Position numbers and translations under genes: made by a program
Shown here: positions 8,465 to 18,582 of the stretch, piece after piece
Position numbering within the stretch: position 1 is the first letter of the stretch
How the letters are laid out: each line of letters starts with the position of its first letter
The notes under the pieces: model-generated
The model's database searches: none
What the model saw: the letters and a program-made list of their open reading frames with translations, nothing else
What the model was told of the DNA's origin: nothing
Assembly (NCBI RefSeq): GCF_006363815.1
Contig: NZ_RRYT01000034.1
Location: 1-46,623, forward strand
DNA length: 46,623 nt
Source: Thermomonospora catenispora
Lineage (GTDB): Bacteria; Actinomycetota; Actinomycetes; Streptosporangiales; Streptosporangiaceae
Reading direction: 5' to 3'

Positions 8465-9520
8465 TCAGCACGGGATCCGCATCGTCTCGGTGGCCAGGGC
8501 GGCGATGCGCTTCTCGTCGACCTCGTGCCCGATGCCCGGCTGGGTGAGCGGCACTCCCACCACGCCGCCGGAGGAGCGCACCGGCGGCGACACGAACGCC
8601 GGGCCGCTCGCCGGGTCGGTGACGTCGCTGGGCAGCGTGCAGCCCGGCAGGCCGGCCATCGCGACCGCCGCCGCCTGACCGATCCCGAACGCCCCGGACC
8701 CCTCGCACCACACGTCCCAGCCCGCCGCGTAGGCGCGGTCGTGGGCGCCGCGGGCGGCGGTCACCCCGCCGAACCGGGTGATGTTCAGGCCCAGCGCCCT
8801 CCCGGCCTCCATCCGGATGGCCGCGTCCAGCATGTCCAGGTCGTTGATCTCCGGGCACAGCGCGGCGCTCACCCGCTGTTGCAGCCGGGCGTGCGCGGCC
8901 AGATCCCCGGCGGGGAACGGCCGTTCGATCACCACCGGCCCGTAGGCGTCCAGGGCCTCCAGCGCCGCCAGGTGCTCCGGGGACTCGGTGTAGCGGCCGC
9001 ACGCGTCGATCGCCATCGCCAGGGCGGGGTAGGCGGCGCGGACGGCGCGCACCGGTTCGATGTCCCAGCCGGGCCGGACGGTGAGGGTGATGCGGGTGTG
9101 GCCGCTGCCGACCGCCTGGTTGACCCGGCTCACCAGGGTCTCGACGCCCAGCGAGCCGGCGTCGATCCGGGCGCCGGTCACGATCGAGGTGCGGGTGCCG
9201 CCGAGCGCGTGCGCCAGCGGCAGTCCCCGGGTCCGGCACCACAGGTCCCAGCAGGCGATGTCCACCGCCGCGGCCGCCTGCCGGGTGCCGAACTCGGCGG
9301 TCGCCGACACGTCCTCGGGGCGCTCCCACGACAGGCCCAGCAGGGCCGGCGCCAGTCGTTCGGAGATGTCCGCCCATGTCGTGTCGCCCGGATCGGAGTG
9401 GGCCGCCTCCCCCCAGCCGACGGTGCCGTCCTCGGCGACCAGCCGCACCAGCACGCTCTGCGGCCGCCGCCCGCGCGGCATCGCCACCCGGAAGGCCTCA
9501 CAGCCTCGCACCAGCGGCAC
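8465..9520 (-). CDS. Enolase-superfamily protein (OSBS/NSAR-like), catalytic lysines replaced
   Basis: 351 residues from GTG 9520, with GGAGG four bases upstream; the open frame continues upstream but without a better start. It has the enolase-superfamily layout: an alpha/beta capping domain, then a beta/alpha barrel. From memory of the family, o-succinylbenzoate synthase/N-acylamino-acid racemase proteins read RIKLKI-PGWD, VDAN, IEQP, LDES and NIKPGRVGG at successive strands. Here the same places read RITLTVRPGWD, IDACG, IERPF, CPEIN and NITRFGG. The metal ligands (Asp, Glu, Glu) are kept, but both acid/base lysine positions appear to be threonine. It may be a pseudoenzyme or use a different chemistry. 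The genes on either side give no clue to a pathway. Confidence 0.75.
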   Translation of the reverse strand: MPLVRGCEAFRVAMPRGRRPQSVLVRLVAEDGTVGWGEAAHSDPGDTTWADISERLAPALLGLSWERPEDVSATAEFGTRQAAAAVDIACWDLWCRTRGLPLAHALGGTRTSIVTGARIDAGSLGVETLVSRVNQAVGSGHTRITLTVRPGWDIEPVRAVRAAYPALAMAIDACGRYTESPEHLAALEALDAYGPVVIERPFPAGDLAAHARLQQRVSAALCPEINDLDMLDAAIRMEAGRALGLNITRFGGVTAARGAHDRAYAAGWDVWCEGSGAFGIGQAAAVAMAGLPGCTLPSDVTDPASGPAFVSPPVRSSGGVVGVPLTQPGIGHEVDEKRIAALATETMRIPC

Positions 9521-9630
9521 CGTGCCTCCGTCCTGCACCGAGTCGGGATCGTTCCACCTCCATGATCCCCCGACGAAGGGCGCCGAGGCGAACGCGCCGA
9601 CCCGCCGGGCCGGGCGCTTCGGCGGACGGG

Positions 9631-9900
9631 TCAGCGCAGCGCGCGGTCGATGGCGGCGGCGGCGCGGTCCAGGTCGGTGACGGGGGCGATCCGGTCGGCC
9701 CACGACCACCAGAACCACGGCCCTCCGTCGGGGCCGCGCTCGCAGACCACGGTGACCTGGCGGTCGGGTTCGGCGCGGTTCAGCACGGTAAGCCGTGGAA
9801 CGCCGTCGGTGACGAGCATCGTGAGGTGCCCGTGCCGGGACAGCACCCGGGCCAGGTCCTCCAGACGGCCGACATGTTCCTCGATGAGCGTGCGCGGCAT
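9631..9900 (-). CDS. Small conserved-looking hypothetical protein
   Basis: 89 residues, soluble, with no signal peptide. A GGGGGATCAGC leader precedes ATG 9900, a credible ribosome binding site. The middle contains VTVVCERGPDG and an aromatic PWFWWSWADRIAP segment, then a helical tail (DLDRAAAAIDRALR). Such short beta-rich proteins with a Trp-rich strand are common in actinomycetes, but I do not recognise a characterised family. Codon use matches the neighbours. It is upstream of the enolase-like gene, 110 bases away on the same strand, so they could share a transcript. Confidence 0.65.
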   Translation of the reverse strand: MPRTLIEEHVGRLEDLARVLSRHGHLTMLVTDGVPRLTVLNRAEPDRQVTVVCERGPDGGPWFWWSWADRIAPVTDLDRAAAAIDRALR

Positions 9901-9925
9901 GCTGATCCCCCGTGATCTTCGGGTG

Positions 9926-9948
9926 CCTTCTTTACCTTCTTTACCTTT
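9926..9948. repeat. Tandem CCTTCTTTA repeat upstream of the small hypothetical gene
   Basis: Two perfect copies of CCTTCTTTA (9926-9934 and 9935-9943) are followed by a partial CCTTTG. The repeat is AT-richer than anything around it and sits 25-50 bases upstream of the start at 9900, where a promoter or regulator site would lie. Function is not shown. Confidence 0.45.
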
Positions 9949-10091
9949 GTGACGTGTTCACGACGGTGAAGGTTTGCGGAACGGTCCAGGCGATGCGCCC
10001 GTCACCGTTCCGTCCGAGGCCGCGGCGTGAGCCGCCGGACCGCGGGCCGGGACGACGCGGGACGGACCCCGGCGATCCCGCGGGGCGGGCT

Positions 10092-10111
10092 TCCCGCACG
10101 GGGGCGCGGGA
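10092..10111 (-). terminator. Candidate terminator of the LCP gene
   Basis: TCCCGC (10092-10097) pairs with GCGGGA (10106-10111) over an 8-base G-rich loop, 46 bases past the LCP stop. A modest stem, so moderate to low confidence. Confidence 0.4.
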
Positions 10112-10156
10112 GGGCGGCCTCGGCGATCGGGTGATCGGCGCCGGCGGATCTCCTCG

Positions 10157-11650
10157 TCAGCAGGTCTCGTCCAGCGACACCGGCTTGCCTGAGGGGGCGC
10201 TCGACGGCGTCGTCCGCGGGCTGTGCGCGGCGCCGGGGCCGCGGGTGCTCCTCGGCCGCTCGGGGGAGGCGGTGCCGGTGCGGGACGGCGACGGCGAGGC
10301 GGTGCGGCCCTCGCTCTCCGCCAGGGCCCGAGCGGTCAGCGACCTGATCAGCGCGTAGTCCGGATTGCCGGTGTTGATCAGCGGCGGCACGAACTGCAGG
10401 CTGGTGACCTTGGCCCCGTCGCGCACCTTGGCCGACAGCTTCACCAGCGCCGGCAGCAGTTCGGAGGGGATGTCGGTGGAGACCGCCCGCTCGGCGGCGG
10501 CGGCCAGCTCGCTGAACCGGGTCAGCACCCGCTGCGGATCGGCCTGCCGGGCCACCGCCAGCAACAGGCACTTCTGCCGGCTCATCCGGGCGTAGTCGTC
10601 GCTGAACGTGCGCGACCGGCCGAACCACAGGGCCTCGGCGCCGGACAGGGTGCGGGTGCCGGCCTTGACGACCCCCTCGTTGTACCGGCCGTAGACGATG
10701 TCGTGGGGGACGGTCAGCCGGACGCCGCCCATCGCGTCGATGACGTCGGCGAAGCCCCGCATGTCGATCAGGATGTAGTAGTCGATCGGGATGTCGAGGA
10801 TCGTGGCGATGGTGCCCTTGAGCAGCTCGGGACCGCGTCGTTCCTTGGGGATGCCGGGCACCACGTCCGGGTGGTTCTCGGCGTACTCGTACACCTCGTT
10901 GAGCAGCCCGGGATTGAGCGGGCCGTCGCCGGTGAAGCCGTAGGGGAACCGGTCACGGGCCGGGCCCGGCGGCATCGGGGCGTTCTCCAGGTTGCGCGGC
11001 AGGCTCAGCAGCACCGTGTCGCCGGTCCGGGTGTCCACGCTGGCCACCGTCATGCTGTCGGTGCGCACCCCCACCCGGTTGGGGCCGGCGTCGCCGCCGA
11101 GCAGCAGCACGTTCACCCTGCGGCGGCCCTCCCACGGGTCGTCGGCGTCGATGTCGCGGCCCTCGGTGCCGGTGAAGATGTTGTTGATGGTGTTGTTGGA
11201 GACCTGGCTCAGATGCGCCGCCCACGCCAGCGGCAGCGACACCGCCGCGCACAGCGCCGTCACGCAGACGGCGCCCGTCGTGCGGGTCAGCGCGGTCAGC
11301 CCTCTGGGCCGGACGATCTGATACGAGCGGATCAGCACCGCGATCCAGACCGCGCCGAGCACCACCAGCCCGACGGTCAGCCGGGTCAGCCATTGCGGCT
11401 GGACCGCCAGAACGGCCAGGTCCTCACGGAACGCGGTGACGGTGAACACCACCGCGGCGACCAGGCCGGTGAACAGGGACACCAGCAGCGCCCCGACCAC
11501 CCGGCGGCCCGCCCACAGATGGGCGACCCCCCACAGCAGTCCGGACGCGAGCGTCAGGGCCAGGGCACGGGGAAGGCTGCGTGCGCCCTCCTCCGCCGGG
11601 GCGTCGTCCTTCCGTGAGCGGCGGCGACCGCGGGACGCCTTCCTGGCCAT
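10157..11650 (-). CDS. LCP (LytR-CpsA-Psr) family cell-wall ligase
   Basis: 497 residues. A basic cytoplasmic N terminus is followed by about four hydrophobic segments between residues 27 and 145, more than the single anchor of classical LytR. The extracellular LCP domain follows, with VNVLLLGGDAGPNRVGVRTD and TVLLSLPRN near its start, AMGGVRLTVP in the middle, and the late SDDYARMSRQKCLLL motif, including the arginines that bind pyrophosphate lipid. LCP enzymes transfer glycopolymers (teichoic acid, arabinogalactan, capsule) from undecaprenyl-phosphate carriers to peptidoglycan. The start at 11650 follows CGGAG at good spacing. It stands alone; the glycopolymer is not deducible here. Confidence 0.9.
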   Translation of the reverse strand: MARKASRGRRRSRKDDAPAEEGARSLPRALALTLASGLLWGVAHLWAGRRVVGALLVSLFTGLVAAVVFTVTAFREDLAVLAVQPQWLTRLTVGLVVLGAVWIAVLIRSYQIVRPRGLTALTRTTGAVCVTALCAAVSLPLAWAAHLSQVSNNTINNIFTGTEGRDIDADDPWEGRRRVNVLLLGGDAGPNRVGVRTDSMTVASVDTRTGDTVLLSLPRNLENAPMPPGPARDRFPYGFTGDGPLNPGLLNEVYEYAENHPDVVPGIPKERRGPELLKGTIATILDIPIDYYILIDMRGFADVIDAMGGVRLTVPHDIVYGRYNEGVVKAGTRTLSGAEALWFGRSRTFSDDYARMSRQKCLLLAVARQADPQRVLTRFSELAAAAERAVSTDIPSELLPALVKLSAKVRDGAKVTSLQFVPPLINTGNPDYALIRSLTARALAESEGRTASPSPSRTGTASPERPRSTRGPGAAHSPRTTPSSAPSGKPVSLDETC

Positions 11651-11832
11651 GTGAGCTCCGATCCCCCACGCACGGTGAAATAAGCCATTGCCTACCTACT
11701 GGACGCGCAAAGACCGGTGAACGGGTTACGCGGCATCAGGCCGAACACGAACTGTCACCGTATAGGGCGCATGCGGGTCAAGAATACGCACATGCCCAGG
11801 AAGATTTCCGGACGGTCGGGCAAATCTTGATC

Positions 11833-11856
11833 GTTGCGCGACATTCGTCACGCAAC
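11833..11856 (-). terminator. Hairpin at the end of guaB1
   Basis: GTTGCG-c-GAC (11833-11842) pairs with GTC-a-CGCAAC (11847-11856) with one internal C/A mismatch and an ATTC loop. It begins directly after the guaB1 stop codon. Likely terminator for guaB1 and separator from the LCP gene downstream. Confidence 0.5.
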
Positions 11857-11857
11857 G

Positions 11858-13873
<2,016 letters not shown>

Positions 13874-14791
13874 GTGCTGGATGCGGTCGACACCGTGCTC
13901 GTCCGCGAGCTCCAGCGGGATGGCCGGGCCACGTTCCAGGCCCTGGCCGATCGGGTGGGGTTGTCGAGGACGGCGGTGCGAGCCCGGGTGCAGCACCTGC
14001 TCGAGACCAAGGTCGTGCGGGTCGTCGGCATCGTGCACGCCGCGGTGCTGGGCACCCAGGCGATCGGCCATGTGTCGATCACCGTGGACGGGTCGGCGCG
14101 AGAAGTGGCCAGCAGCATCGCCGAGCGGCCGTGCGTGAGCTTCGCCGCGCTCACCGCCGGGCCGCACGATCTGATGGTGCAGGTGCGCACCCGCGACGAC
14201 GCAGCGCTGGCCGCGGAGATCGACCAGCTGCGGGCCATTCCCGGCGTGCGGTCGGCGGAGGTGTTCCGGTCGGTGACGACCGTGCGGGACGCCCACTCGG
14301 TGGTCCGCGAGCTCGGCGACATCACGCTCGACGACATCGACTGGCGGCTGCTGCAGGAGCTGCAGCGCGACGGCCGCGCCCCCTACACTCGGCTGGCGGA
14401 GATCATCGGGCTGTCCCAGGCGGCGACCCGGGCCAGGGTGGTCCGGTTGATGCGTTCGGGCGTCATCCAGGTGACCGGGCTGGCCGACCCGCTGGCCCTC
14501 GGCGCGGCCGAGCTCGGCGGCTTCGGCCTGGTGGTGCGCGGCGCCGCCCGGCGGATCGCCGAGGCGGTGGCCGACCAGCCCGGGGTGCGGTACCTGGCCA
14601 CCGGGTTCGGCCGGTACGACATCCTCGGCCTGGCCGAGGCGTCCTCGCGCGCGGAGCTGGTCTCCGTGCTGGACGGCATCAGGGCGTTGCCCGGCGTCAC
14701 GGTGCGCGAGTCCTGGCATCACCTCGATGTGATCAAGGAGACCTACTCCACCGAGCTGCCCAGCAAACCCGTCGAGCGGCGGTTCGGCTGA
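13874..14791 (+). CDS. Double-length Lrp/AsnC-family transcriptional regulator
   Basis: 305 residues from GTG 13874, preceded by GAGGAGGAG. It contains two complete Lrp/AsnC units: a first HTH (LQRDGRATFQALADRVGLSR) with a RAM/ligand-binding half (about 60-145), then a second HTH (ELQRDGRAPYTRLAEIIGLS, about 165-210) with a second RAM half (about 215-290). Ordinary Lrp proteins are about 150 residues, so this is an internal duplication that can form the Lrp dimer within one chain. Such double Lrp regulators are common in actinomycetes and usually control amino-acid or related transport and catabolism. No target gene is adjacent on the same strand. Confidence 0.88.
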   Translation: MLDAVDTVLVRELQRDGRATFQALADRVGLSRTAVRARVQHLLETKVVRVVGIVHAAVLGTQAIGHVSITVDGSAREVASSIAERPCVSFAALTAGPHDLMVQVRTRDDAALAAEIDQLRAIPGVRSAEVFRSVTTVRDAHSVVRELGDITLDDIDWRLLQELQRDGRAPYTRLAEIIGLSQAATRARVVRLMRSGVIQVTGLADPLALGAAELGGFGLVVRGAARRIAEAVADQPGVRYLATGFGRYDILGLAEASSRAELVSVLDGIRALPGVTVRESWHHLDVIKETYSTELPSKPVERRFG

Positions 14792-14842
14792 TCGTCGCGC
14801 CCCGCGGCGGATCGGGCGGGTCCGCCGCGCAGGGCCGCCGGC

Positions 14843-16453
14843 TCACTCGCGGGACAGCGCCACCTCCTCCAGGTCAAGCTCCCACAGGACTCGCTCGAGG
14901 ACCTCGTCGTCGATCCGCCGCTCGTCGCGGAGCCGGATGAACACCTCTCGTTCGGCCGCCAGCATCTCCCGCCGCAGCCGCTGGTAGACGGCGGTGGGCA
15001 CCTCGGTCCCGTCGGGTCCGGTCCCGCCGCCGAGCCGTTCCCAGGCCCGCAGCCGCCGGTACTCGGCCAGCTCCTGCAGCCGTCGCAGCGTCTGCTCGTC
15101 CACCTCCTCCTCGGCGGCCAGCTCCGCCAGTCGTTCCAGCGCCGCGTTGGCCGCCGTGTGCTGCGCCCCCGCCTCGGCCACCGCGTCGGTGTGCCGCTCG
15201 GCCCCGTCCTCGACGCCCAGTCGGCGGATCAGCGTCGGGAAGGTGAAGCCCTGCACCAGCAGAGTGCCCAGCACGGTGGTGAACGTCAGGAACAGGATCA
15301 GGTGCCGCTCGGGGAACGGCTCCCCCGGCGCCGCGCTCACCGGGACGGCGAACGCGGCCGCCAGCGACACCACCCCGCGCATGCCCGCCCACGACACCAC
15401 CGTCAGCTCCCGCCGGTCCAGCCGGCGGGTGGCGGGCCTCCCGCCGCGCGCCCGCCGCCGCGCCGCCGGCGCGGAGATCAGTGCGGTGGCGAACACCCAG
15501 GCGAACCGGATGGCGACCACCACTGCGAACACCGTCAGCGCCCACCAGGTCAGGGTCAGCGGGTGCCAGGCCGACAGGCCGTCCAGCACCTCCGGCAGCT
15601 GCAGCCCGATCAGCAGGAAGACCACGCTCTCCAGGATGAAGATCAGCACCTTCCAGAACGACCGGCCCAGCAGCCGGGTCTGAGCCGGGGACTCGGTGAC
15701 CCGATGCCCCAGATACAGACCGCTGACCACCACGGCGATCACCCCGGAGGCCTGCACCGCCTCGGCCACCAGGTAGGCGGCGAACGGAGCCAGCACCGCC
15801 ACCGCGTTCTCCGCCAGCGGATCGCGCAGGCGGGTGCGCAGCCAGTGCAGCGGCGGGCCGGCCGCGAACCCGATCAGCACACCGCCCACGGCGGCGAACA
15901 GGAAGCGCTCGCCGCCGTCGGTGATGGAGACGCCCTCTCCGGAGGCGGCGGCCACCGCGATCCCGAACGCGGTCAGCGCGGTGGCGTCGTTGAACAGGCT
16001 CTCCCCGACCAGCACGGTGACGGTCCGGCGGGGCAGTCCGAGCCGCTTGGCCACCCCCACCGCCGCGACCGCGTCCGGCGGGGCGACGATCGCCCCCAGC
16101 ACGAACGCGGCGGCCAGCGGCAGCGCCGGGATGATGAGATAGGTGACGTAACCGGTGACCAGCGTGGTGCACAGCACCAGCCCCACCGACAGGGAGAGGA
16201 TCGGGCGGGCGTTGTCGCGCAGGTTGGGCGGCGAGCTCTCCCACGCCGCCGCGAACAGCAGCGGCGGCAGGAACACGAACAAGACGAACCGGGGATTCAG
16301 CTGGATCTCCGGCGTTCCCGGGATCGCGCCGCCCAGCAGTCCCGCCACCACCAGGAGCAGCGGCGCCGGCAGCCCGGTCCGGCGCGCCACGACGGCCGTT
16401 CCCACCGCCAGCACGGGCACCGCCAGCAGCCACAGCTCCTGTGTCGCCTCCAT
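14843..16453 (-). CDS. CPA1-family Na+/H+ antiporter
   Basis: 536 residues. About 12 membrane segments fill residues 8-420, including FVLFVFLPPLLFAAAWE and the ion-site helix with AIVAPPDAVAAVGVAKRLG and VGESLFNDATALTAFG (the paired-Asp region of CPA1 exchangers). VVSWAGMRGVVSLAAAFA near residue 360 is the conserved late transmembrane motif. The last about 110 residues are a soluble, charged helical tail (EEEVDEQTLRRLQELAEYRR), as in bacterial NhaP/Nha1-type exchangers. Role: sodium or potassium/proton exchange and pH homeostasis. Monocistronic on the minus strand, converging with the Lrp gene 51 bases away. Confidence 0.9.
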   Translation of the reverse strand: MEATQELWLLAVPVLAVGTAVVARRTGLPAPLLLVVAGLLGGAIPGTPEIQLNPRFVLFVFLPPLLFAAAWESSPPNLRDNARPILSLSVGLVLCTTLVTGYVTYLIIPALPLAAAFVLGAIVAPPDAVAAVGVAKRLGLPRRTVTVLVGESLFNDATALTAFGIAVAAASGEGVSITDGGERFLFAAVGGVLIGFAAGPPLHWLRTRLRDPLAENAVAVLAPFAAYLVAEAVQASGVIAVVVSGLYLGHRVTESPAQTRLLGRSFWKVLIFILESVVFLLIGLQLPEVLDGLSAWHPLTLTWWALTVFAVVVAIRFAWVFATALISAPAARRRARGGRPATRRLDRRELTVVSWAGMRGVVSLAAAFAVPVSAAPGEPFPERHLILFLTFTTVLGTLLVQGFTFPTLIRRLGVEDGAERHTDAVAEAGAQHTAANAALERLAELAAEEEVDEQTLRRLQELAEYRRLRAWERLGGGTGPDGTEVPTAVYQRLRREMLAAEREVFIRLRDERRIDDEVLERVLWELDLEEVALSRE

Positions 16454-16506
16454 GCGCCCTCCCGCGGCCGAGCTCGACGGCGATGGCGGGGGAAACGCAT
16501 CACCGC

Positions 16507-17406
16507 CTAGGTATGTTCCCGGACCCGCCCCGCGCCGCGGCGTTCCCGGACGGCGTCCTTGACGAACGTCAGGAAGTCACGGGCCGCCGGCGACAGCCGC
16601 CGGGGGGTGTGCACCAGCCCGATCATCCGGCTCAACGGCGGCGTGAACGACCGCACCACCAGTCCGTGGGTGTCCTCCAGCTGGTTGCGGTACCACAGCA
16701 GGCACCCGGTCCCGTCGCGCACCCGGTCCAGCCGCGTCCGCGGGTCGTCGGACTCCACCACGGGCACCGGGCTGGCGCCGGCCCGCGCCAGCACCGCCTC
16801 CAGCTCCGCCCGTCGGGGCCCGCCCCTGGCGGGCAGCACCAGCCGCATCCCGTCCAGCGCCGCCGGGGGCAGCGGCTCGCGCAGCTCCAGTCCCGGCGGG
16901 GACACCAGCACCACTTCGCGATGCTCGATCGGGTGCGCGGTCAGGTCGCCGGGCACCGGCAGATCGGCCAGGGCCAGGTCGGCGCGGCCGGACCGCAGCG
17001 CCGCCGCCACCGCCTCGCGTCCGGGGCAGCGCACCATCCGGATCCGCACCACGGGTCGTTCCCGGGCGAAGCGGGGGATCAGCCATCCGGCCAGTTCCGC
17101 CTCCAGCACCGGCGTGGTCGCCACCCGCAGCTCGGCGGAGCGTCCCTCGCCCCCGGTGACCGCCAGCGCCTCGATCGCCTCGACGGCCTCCAGCGCGATC
17201 CGGGCCTGCCGGACCACCTGCTCGCCGACCGCGGTCAGCACGACGCCGCGTCCGGAGCGGGCGAACAGCTCCACCCCCAGTTCGCGTTCCAGCTCGCGGA
17301 CCGCCCGCGACAATGCCGGCTGGGCGACGTACAGCGCCTGGGCCGCCGACGTCATCGTCCCATGGTCGGCGGTCGCCACGACGTACCGCAGCTGCCGCAG
17401 ATTCAT
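16507..17406 (-). CDS. LysR-family transcriptional regulator
   Basis: 299 residues from ATG 17406 (MNLRQLRYVVA), the classic LysR N terminus; a longer frame to 17475 is unlikely. The HTH covers about residues 1-60 (AAQALYVAQPALSRAVRELE). The substrate-binding domain follows from about residue 90. It lies 53 bases upstream of the antiporter gene on the same strand, so it could control that gene or be co-transcribed with it. Inducer unknown. Confidence 0.9.
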   Translation of the reverse strand: MNLRQLRYVVATADHGTMTSAAQALYVAQPALSRAVRELERELGVELFARSGRGVVLTAVGEQVVRQARIALEAVEAIEALAVTGGEGRSAELRVATTPVLEAELAGWLIPRFARERPVVRIRMVRCPGREAVAAALRSGRADLALADLPVPGDLTAHPIEHREVVLVSPPGLELREPLPPAALDGMRLVLPARGGPRRAELEAVLARAGASPVPVVESDDPRTRLDRVRDGTGCLLWYRNQLEDTHGLVVRSFTPPLSRMIGLVHTPRRLSPAARDFLTFVKDAVRERRGAGRVREHT

Positions 17407-17631
17407 GCCTTGACCGTAGGGCAACGAGCCGGTCCGTTCCCGGACATGGCCGGAATCCGGCCGGGGCGCGCGCACCGCCGGATCACCTGTGCCGGTCCCG
17501 CACGGCCTGTCCGGAGCGTCTCTCGGCGGCCACGGAAGCGGACATTCAGATGGTTTCGACTACAACACGGCGGCGATTGCGGAGCGAGTCAAGACCTGTG
17601 GGGCGTTCTCCGGTGGCCGGAACAGGCCGCG

Positions 17632-18573
17632 TCACGGCCCGCCGTCCCGGCCGTCGACCGCTCGGCGCAGCCCGGCCACCGCCTCCCGCAGCATCTCCCG
17701 GCGGCCGGTGGAGGCCGCGTACTCCGCCAGCGCGGCGCACAGGAACACCGCCAGCACCCGGGCCCGCAGCTCCCGTTCGGCGTCCACCGGACCGTAGGCC
17801 GCCAGCATCGCCGCGCGCGCCGGGCCGCTGAACGCGCCGTAGGCCAGCGACAGGTCCACCGCCGGGTCGGCCAGGCAGAGGTCACCCCAGTCGATCACCC
17901 CGGTCGCCCGGCCGTCCGCGTCCACCAGCAGATGGCGCGAGTGCAGGTCGCCGTGGCAGACGACCGGCCCGGCCGCAGGCGGTCCCAGGCGTTCCCCCTC
18001 GGCCAGCAGGGCGGCGGTCGCGGCGTCCGGCTCCCACAGCCCCCGGCGGGCCAGCCGCTCCAGCCGCTCGCGCGCCATCGGCGCCCGGACGTCGGGGCGG
18101 CCCCGTCCCAGGGGATCGTGCGGCAGACCGCCGCCGACCCGGTCGACCAGGCGGGGGTCGTGGAGGGCGCGCAGAAAGGCCCCCGCCGCGCGGGCCGCCT
18201 CCACCCGCCGCTCCTCGGAGAGCCCGGCGCCGGCCAATTCCCGACCGGGCAGGTGCCGCGCGCCCCAGAACGGCCAGTCGTGCGCGCCCGGCAGCCGCCC
18301 CGTCAGCTCCGGCACCGGGACGGGCAGCGGCAGCAGCGGCGCCAGGACGGGCAGATGCGCGATCTCCCGTTCCACCCCCGGCACCGCGACCGCCCGGCGC
18401 GGGAAGCGGAACACCCACTCCCCGTCGACCAGGAACGCCGTGTTGTCCCATCCGGTCTCCAGCGGCTCGACCGGGGCGCCGGCGAGGGCGGGGAAGCGTC
18501 GGCGGACGACGGCGGCGGCCTCGGCGGCGTCCACGGTGCGCTCGGGATCCCACTCGGCGGCGGTGCCGTTCAT
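17632..18573 (-). CDS. Aminoglycoside phosphotransferase-like (APH fold) kinase
   Basis: 313 residues. Protein-kinase-like APH fold: the N-lobe contains TGWDNTAFLVDGEWVFRFPR, and the catalytic loop CHGDLHSRHLLVD carries the Brenner-type HGD with its Asp. GVIDWGD holds the metal-binding Asp. Families of this kind phosphorylate antibiotics, sugars, choline or other alcohols. Sequence alone does not show that this is a resistance enzyme, and many actinomycete chromosomal copies have unknown substrates. It begins 9 bases after the end of the DHA2 exporter gene on the same strand, so the two are likely co-transcribed. A link between export and modification of a toxic compound is possible but unproven. 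Confidence 0.85.
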   Translation of the reverse strand: MNGTAAEWDPERTVDAAEAAAVVRRRFPALAGAPVEPLETGWDNTAFLVDGEWVFRFPRRAVAVPGVEREIAHLPVLAPLLPLPVPVPELTGRLPGAHDWPFWGARHLPGRELAGAGLSEERRVEAARAAGAFLRALHDPRLVDRVGGGLPHDPLGRGRPDVRAPMARERLERLARRGLWEPDAATAALLAEGERLGPPAAGPVVCHGDLHSRHLLVDADGRATGVIDWGDLCLADPAVDLSLAYGAFSGPARAAMLAAYGPVDAERELRARVLAVFLCAALAEYAASTGRREMLREAVAGLRRAVDGRDGGP

Positions 18574-18582
18574 GCCGCCACG

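Noticed and set aside
17632-18573. Calling the APH-like kinase an aminoglycoside-resistance gene
   Set aside because: Only the shared kinase fold is visible; actinomycete chromosomes hold many such kinases with other or unknown substrates.
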